Part shown: one piece after another, positions 28,003-28,594 of the stretch | Numbering within the stretch: position 1 is the stretch's first letter | How the letters are laid out: every line of letters starts with the position of its first letter | Made by a program: the position numbers and the translations under genes | Assembly: GCA_009746045.1 (NCBI GenBank) | Contig: RPFO01000136.1 | Location: forward strand, 1 to 28,594 | DNA: 28,594 bases | From: Mesostigma viride | Taxonomy: Eukaryota; Streptophyta; Mesostigmatophyceae; Mesostigmatales; Mesostigmataceae | Direction of reading: 5' to 3' | The notes under the pieces: model-generated | What the model was told of the DNA's origin: nothing | Databases searched by the model: none | What the model saw: the letters and a program-made list of their open reading frames with translations, nothing else

Positions 28003-28594
28003 CATTTTTGGCAAATATAGCGTCACAAAACCCGTACCGGTGTGGCGGATACTTGGTTAAGGAGCTAACACTCACGAATGAGAGTGTCATCGTACGGTTG
28101 TTAAGTGTCCGATGTTCAATACGGCGTGCAAATGAACCAATATACTGCCAAAATATATGGGATTCTACCAGCTCGTCAGTCGGTAAGGAAGTTTTATGTA
28201 AGACTTGGATTTTCAAACACCAAGTTGAGCAATGATCCGTGCTTATCAACGTAGTCGTTGGAGAAGCGTGGACTGGCGGTTTTTCTACAACGACAATTCA
28301 AAATCCTCGTCGTACGTTGACATAACCTGTGATCATATTCACTGGTTGATCCGCCAGTTACTGGTATGATCCATTTGGCGACCGTGACGTTCCAGGTATT
28401 AGATCCAACAGTATCTGGCCCGACCCCGCTTTTATTTGCTTCTAGCCTAAGCTACTATTATGGTTCAAGCCTGTCGTCAATTGGCGGCAATCACGGGATG
28501 GACGTGGCCCTGTATGAAGATGTCCGAGAAACTAGGCGTATATCGCACACGATATTGGAAGCAGATTCTTGGTCGGTCTGAGGCAGCCCATATA
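28003..28594 (+). pseudogene. Frame-scrambled structural gene remnant, cut by the window edge
   Basis: Three short overlapping frames look protein-like: 28132-28254 (contains SVRKFYVRLGF), 28232-28369 (contains DWRFFYNDN) and 28366-28581 (contains HLATVTFQVLDPTVSGPT). The last two overlap by ATGA, and the sequence would read smoothly from one to the next with single-base indels. A fourth piece at 28008-28235 is also open. Either one structural gene broken several times or several very small genes. No family was recognised. Confidence 0.35.

Larger units (their letters stand above)
18856..28594. mobile_element. Integrated Polinton-like virus or relative, left part
   Basis: From 18856 gene density rises sharply: seven coding blocks with gaps of 12-330 bp, no introns and a uniform virus-type gene set. 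Hallmarks are an A32-like packaging ATPase, a primase-polymerase/OBP-like helicase and a tyrosine recombinase, together with a fibre-like structural gene. This fits Polinton-like viruses; small giant-virus relatives are an alternative. No capsid or protease gene lies inside the window, so the element must continue to the right. The left end was not located exactly; it lies between the hairpin array and 18856, or includes the array. Confidence 0.8.

Noticed and set aside
27881-28249. 122-codon minus-strand frame
   Set aside because: Overlaps the structural coding on the plus strand, has an unremarkable composition and no recognised motif.

Overview
The window looks like nuclear DNA of a green alga (chlorophyte) carrying the left part of an integrated DNA virus. 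Evidence for a plant-type nuclear genome: spliced GT-AG exons with GC-rich third codon positions, plant-like ATG18 sequence, large introns full of satellites, a proline-rich secreted protein, and a short CCCTAAA/CCCTAAAA stretch. The species cannot be named from the sequence.

Left part (1 to about 12,060): one gene on the minus strand dominates, an ATG18/WIPI-type PROPPIN (autophagy phosphoinositide-binding beta-propeller). Six exons were found at 10844-10778, 10034-9925, 8779-8685, 7467-7352, 2761-2642 and 1346-1201. They follow the family's order; the last five join in phase, and the last carries the FRRG lipid-binding motif. The N-terminal exon was not found and the C-terminus lies left of base 1. 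The introns are swollen by pentanucleotide arrays (CCCTT at 1-606; AAGGG at 10949-12060), 46-, 68- and 38-bp tandem repeats, GGA repeats, a pair of tandem transposon-like copies (2964-4962), inverted repeats and a misplaced duplicate of one exon (10500-10589).

Middle (12,061-18,855): mostly non-coding. It holds a weak candidate for a small secreted protein (13906-14151), a hairpin pair with matching arm changes, one convincing long ORF for a secreted PEPX-rich protein (15787-16920), a telomere-like stretch (17968-17998), and an array of six hairpin repeats (18040-18710).

Right part (18,856-28,594, running off the edge): a compact block of virus genes with almost no intergenic DNA. On the minus strand, in order of transcription, lie a coiled-coil/AT-hook/polyproline protein, an A32-like FtsK/HerA packaging ATPase, a small AT-hook protein, a tyrosine recombinase, and a primase-polymerase fused to an origin-binding-protein-like helicase. 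Diverging from them on the plus strand are a long fibre-like structural protein and a frame-scrambled structural remnant. This set fits a Polinton-like virus or a related small relative of giant viruses. Packaging ATPase, replicase and integrase are present; the capsid proteins would be expected right of the window. At least five single-base indels in homopolymers interrupt three of the genes, so the copy is either decaying or the assembly has homopolymer errors.
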